Source: Kosakonia sp. H02 (lineage in GTDB: Bacteria; Pseudomonadota; Gammaproteobacteria; Enterobacterales; Enterobacteriaceae). From it: DNA of 64,000 nt. Positions 61,428 to 64,000 of the stretch are shown piece after piece. Made by a program: the position numbers and the translations under genes. Position 1 is the stretch's first letter. Each line of letters starts with the position of its first letter. The notes under the pieces were generated by a model, which was not told the DNA's origin, did not search any database, and was given only the letters and a program-made list of their open reading frames with translations. The stretch is taken from the NCBI GenBank assembly GCA_030704225.1, contig CP131915.1, positions 3,162,001 to 3,226,000 of the forward strand. Reading direction: 5' to 3'.

Positions 61428-62048
61428 TTAGATGGACAAATTATTAATTTTCATCTGCATCATTTCACTCAACGCAGGAGAAGCATTGTTTTTGATGCCG
61501 TTTTCCCATGCGGTGCGCGCACCTTGTTTGTCGCCTTTACTCAGCAACGCTTCGCCGCGCAGATCCGCGACGATGGCTGACCAGCTTTCACCTTTCACGG
61601 CATCCAGCGTTTTCAGCGCCGCATCTTGCTGCTTCAGTTGCACCTGAATACGCGCCAGACGTACGTTAATCATCGACTTGAGATTTTCATCAGATGTTGC
61701 GGCCAGCCCCTGCTGTAACTGGGCGGCAGCTTTGTCTAAATCGTTCTTCTCAACGTACTGCTGCGCCAGCTCCAGCGAAGCCAGCGCACCATAGGTGTTT
61801 TTGTTGTCGGCCGCGAATTTTTCCGCCGCCGTGAACGATTCTGGTTTACCTGCCTGAAGCGCGGAGACCGCGTTTTCATAAGCTTGCGAAGTGGCTTTTG
61901 AGGTATCCGCCTGATGGCTGCTCCAGTAGCGCCAGCCAACCAGCGCACCGATACCCAGAACAACCCCAACGGCCAGCGCTTTGCCATTTTCGGCAAAGAA
62001 GCGCTTAATCGCGTCTACCTGGTCGTTTTCGTTTTCGTAAATTTCCAC
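61428..62048 (-). CDS. yfgM: Ancillary SecYEG translocon subunit YfgM
   Basis: A 206-residue inner-membrane protein with one N-terminal membrane anchor (about residues 22-40, GKALAVGVVLGIGALVGWRYW) and periplasmic TPR repeats (about 60-190). In E. coli it pairs with the chaperone PpiD beside SecYEG and also affects RcsB stability. It starts at a GTG (MEIYENENDQVDAIKRFF), as far as I recall also in E. coli. It sits between hisS and bamB. Confidence 0.93.
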   Translation of the reverse strand: MEIYENENDQVDAIKRFFAENGKALAVGVVLGIGALVGWRYWSSHQADTSKATSQAYENAVSALQAGKPESFTAAEKFAADNKNTYGALASLELAQQYVEKNDLDKAAAQLQQGLAATSDENLKSMINVRLARIQVQLKQQDAALKTLDAVKGESWSAIVADLRGEALLSKGDKQGARTAWENGIKNNASPALSEMMQMKINNLSI

Positions 62049-62084
62049 GCAGTCCTTCTCCTTAACGATAATTCACCGGGGAGA

Positions 62085-63359
62085 TTAGCCCAGTAGTGTG
62101 CGCAAATGCGCCGCAACGCTATCCTGCGTTACCGTACTCTGCTCACCAGAGCGTAAATCCTTCACCACAACATTACCGTCGGCAATTTCAGACTCACCGA
62201 GCACCAGTGCGACACGAGCGCCCCACTTATCTGCACGCGCAAATTGCTTTTTAAAATTGCCGCCGCCGTGGTTCATCATCAGCCGTACGCCAGGCAGCGC
62301 ATCGCGCACCTGTTCACCCAACAGCATGGCTGCGGATTGCGTATTGGCACCAGACGCCACCAGGTATATATCGACAACGGATTCTGCTTTAAATTCCGGA
62401 TTAACTGCCTGAACTAACAAAACAAGTCTTTCGAGGCCCATCGCGAAGCCAACCGCGGGCGTTGCGCGACCGCCTAACTGCTCAACCAGCCCATCGTAAC
62501 GACCGCCCGCACAAACGGTTCCCTGCGCGCCGAGGCTGCTGGTGACCCATTCGAAAACGGTGCGGTTGTAGTAATCCAGGCCGCGCACTAAACGCTGGTT
62601 AACGGTATACGCGATACCCGCCGCATCAAGGAATGCGCACAGACCGGCAAAGTGTTCGCGGGACTCTTCGTCGAGGTAATCACCCAGTTTGGGCGCATCG
62701 TTTAACAACGCCTGGATGTCCGGGTTTTTGGTATCCAGCACGCGCAGCGGGTTGGTGTACATACGACGCAGGCAATCTTCGTCCAGCTTGTCTTTATGCT
62801 GTTCAAGAAAAGCCACCAGCGCATCGCGATAGGTCGCGCGCGCTTCAAGAGATCCAATGGAGTTGAGTTCAAGCGCAACATCAGAATCAATCCCCAGCTC
62901 GCGCCACCAGCGGGCGGTGAGCATAATCAGTTCGGCGTCGATATCCGGCCCTTGCAGGCCAAACACTTCGACACCTAACTGATGGAACTGGCGGTAGCGC
63001 CCTTTTTGCGGACGCTCGTAGCGGAACATCGGCCCGGCGTACCACAAGCGTTGTTCCTGATTGTACAGAAGACCATGTTCGATGCCGGCGCGTACACAGC
63101 CCGCCGTACCTTCGGGACGCAGCGTCAGGCTATCGCCGTTGCGATCGTCAAAGGTGTACATCTCTTTTTCAACCACGTCGGTAACTTCACCGATCGCGCG
63201 TTTAAACAACGGGGTCTGCTCTACAATCGGCAAACGGATTTCACTGTAACCGTAGCTGCCGAGCACGTTTTTCAGAGTGCCTTCAATGCGCTGCCAGATG
63301 GCGGTTTCGCCAGGCAGATAATCGTTCATGCCGCGAATGGCTTGAATATTTTTTGCCAC
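62085..63359 (-). CDS. hisS: Histidyl-tRNA synthetase
   Basis: A 424-residue class II aminoacyl-tRNA synthetase. It has motif 1 (RIEGTLKNVLGSYGYSEIRLP), motif 2 (FRYERPQKGRYRQFHQLGVE, with the conserved Arg), the histidine-specific LVRGLDYYNRTVFEW, and motif 3 (GFAMGLERLVLLV). The C-terminal anticodon-binding domain starts near residue 330 (VDIYLVASG). It is essential and constitutive, in the ispG-hisS-yfgM-bamB run. Confidence 0.97.
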   Translation of the reverse strand: MAKNIQAIRGMNDYLPGETAIWQRIEGTLKNVLGSYGYSEIRLPIVEQTPLFKRAIGEVTDVVEKEMYTFDDRNGDSLTLRPEGTAGCVRAGIEHGLLYNQEQRLWYAGPMFRYERPQKGRYRQFHQLGVEVFGLQGPDIDAELIMLTARWWRELGIDSDVALELNSIGSLEARATYRDALVAFLEQHKDKLDEDCLRRMYTNPLRVLDTKNPDIQALLNDAPKLGDYLDEESREHFAGLCAFLDAAGIAYTVNQRLVRGLDYYNRTVFEWVTSSLGAQGTVCAGGRYDGLVEQLGGRATPAVGFAMGLERLVLLVQAVNPEFKAESVVDIYLVASGANTQSAAMLLGEQVRDALPGVRLMMNHGGGNFKKQFARADKWGARVALVLGESEIADGNVVVKDLRSGEQSTVTQDSVAAHLRTLLG

Positions 63360-63386
63360 GTTTATTCTCTTTATTAATACAAAAAA

Positions 63387-63434
63387 TGAACCCTCAGGGC
63401 CGCGACGACGACAGGTCGCGCCGGGCGGGGTTCA
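63387..63434 (-). other. Intercistronic hairpin between ispG and hisS
   Basis: TGAACCC (63387-63393) pairs with GGGTTCA (63428-63434), with an inner CGCGAC/GTCGCG stem. This composite hairpin lies in the 107-bp gap between ispG and hisS. Its role may be RNA processing or partial attenuation. Confidence 0.5.
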
Positions 63435-63466
63435 TCATACACGGGATGCCAGCCCTGGCCGCAACC

Positions 63467-64000
63467 TTATTTTTCTACCTGCTGCACGTCGATACGACGC
63501 GCTTCGTCCAGCATGGAAGCTTTCGCGCGAATGCGGGCTTCAAGCTGGCTAATCATATCGCCGTTATCGAGACGGTCACGACGCACGCCATCTTCATACA
63601 GGCCACTTTTCTTGTTACCGCCCGTCACGCCAAGCGTGGAGACCAGAGCTTCGCCGGGGCCGTTGACTACACAGCCAATAATGGAGACATCCATTGGCGT
63701 GATGATATCTTCCAGCCGCTGCTCAAGGGCGTTGACCGTGCCGATAACATCGAACTCCTGGCGGGAACAAGTCGGGCAGGCAATAAAGTTGATGCCACGC
63801 GAACGAATACGCAGGGATTTCAGGATGTCGAAACCGACTTTGATCTCTTCCACCGGATCGGCCGCCAGCGAAATACGCAGCGTGTCGCCAATACCTTCGG
63901 AAAGCAGCAGACCTAAGCCAATCGCGGATTTCACCGCGCCTGCGCGCGCGCCACCGGCTTCGGTGATCCCCAGATGCAGCGGTTGATCGATCTGTTTGGC
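63467..64000 (-). CDS. ispG: 4-hydroxy-3-methylbut-2-enyl-diphosphate synthase IspG (5' end cut by window edge)
   Basis: Iron-sulfur enzyme of the MEP isoprenoid pathway that converts MEcPP to HMBPP. The window holds the C-terminal 177 codons of a protein normally about 372 residues. Visible are GITEAGGARAGAVKSAIGLG, the cluster ligand region FIACPTCSRQEFDVI, and the third ligand in IIGCVVNGPGEA. The frame is open to the right edge, and the end (RRIDVQQVEK) matches the E. coli C-terminus. Confidence 0.95.
   Translation of the reverse strand, partial: AKQIDQPLHLGITEAGGARAGAVKSAIGLGLLLSEGIGDTLRISLAADPVEEIKVGFDILKSLRIRSRGINFIACPTCSRQEFDVIGTVNALEQRLEDIITPMDVSIIGCVVNGPGEALVSTLGVTGGNKKSGLYEDGVRRDRLDNGDMISQLEARIRAKASMLDEARRIDVQQVEK

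Noticed and set aside
1..64000. CRISPR arrays, tRNA or rRNA genes
   Set aside because: No regularly spaced repeats and no cloverleaf or rRNA signature were seen in the intergenic regions.

Overview
The window is a stretch of enterobacterial chromosome. It keeps the E. coli backbone order tmcA-ypfJ-purC-bamC-dapA / gcvR-bcp / hyfABCDEFGHIJ-hyfR-formate channel / perM / bepA-yfgD / hda-uraA-upp / purM-purN / ppk-ppx / pdeF / yfgG / ... / guaA-guaB / xseA / ... / yfgJ / der-bamB-yfgM-hisS-ispG. The high GC content, a protealysin/emfourin pair between xseA and yfgJ, and a complete hydrogenase-4 operon suggest a relative of Kosakonia, Enterobacter or a nearby Enterobacteriaceae genus. The genus is inferred from remembered gene content, not from a search. 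tmcA is cut by the left edge and ispG by the right edge.

Layout. 1-5470 is housekeeping on the minus strand: tRNA acetylation, purine and lysine synthesis, BAM lipoprotein BamC. 5616-6659 holds gcvR and bcp. 6861-20738 is a sigma-54-dependent hydrogenase-4 (formate hydrogenlyase-2 type) locus: a -24/-12 promoter, ten structural/accessory genes hyfA-J, the sigma-54 activator HyfR, and a formate channel that looks like FocA rather than E. coli FocB. 20779-35333 is again backbone: BepA, Hda with a CTG start, uracil salvage, purMN, polyphosphate ppk-ppx, and the anaerobic c-di-GMP phosphodiesterase PdeF.

35334-52266 is an accessory region where E. coli K-12 has yfgH-yfgI. No integrase, transposase or IS was seen. 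It starts with a divergent pair that looks like antiphage defence: a DUF4062-SIR2 protein lacking the usual SIR2 catalytic His, facing a 1277-residue PD-(D/E)XK nuclease-STAND ATPase. Next come a ParE/Phd-type toxin-antitoxin pair, a LysR regulator divergent from a 6-oxocamphor-hydrolase-like C-C hydrolase and a short-chain dehydrogenase, then ymjA, a cold-shock-domain gene and yaiL. A MarR-GNAT fusion with a palindromic operator follows, then a TetR-MFP-RND efflux operon with two matching 24-bp operators. The region ends in a truncated Rossmann-fold gene and a strong hairpin beside guaA.

52267-64000 returns to backbone: guaBA, xseA, the protealysin-emfourin operon, yfgJ, and the ispG-hisS-yfgM-bamB-der run.

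Regulatory themes visible in the DNA are PurR boxes at purC, purM and guaBA, a class II FNR promoter at pdeF, UTP-sensitive initiation at upp, and palindromic operators at each local repressor gene of the accessory region.
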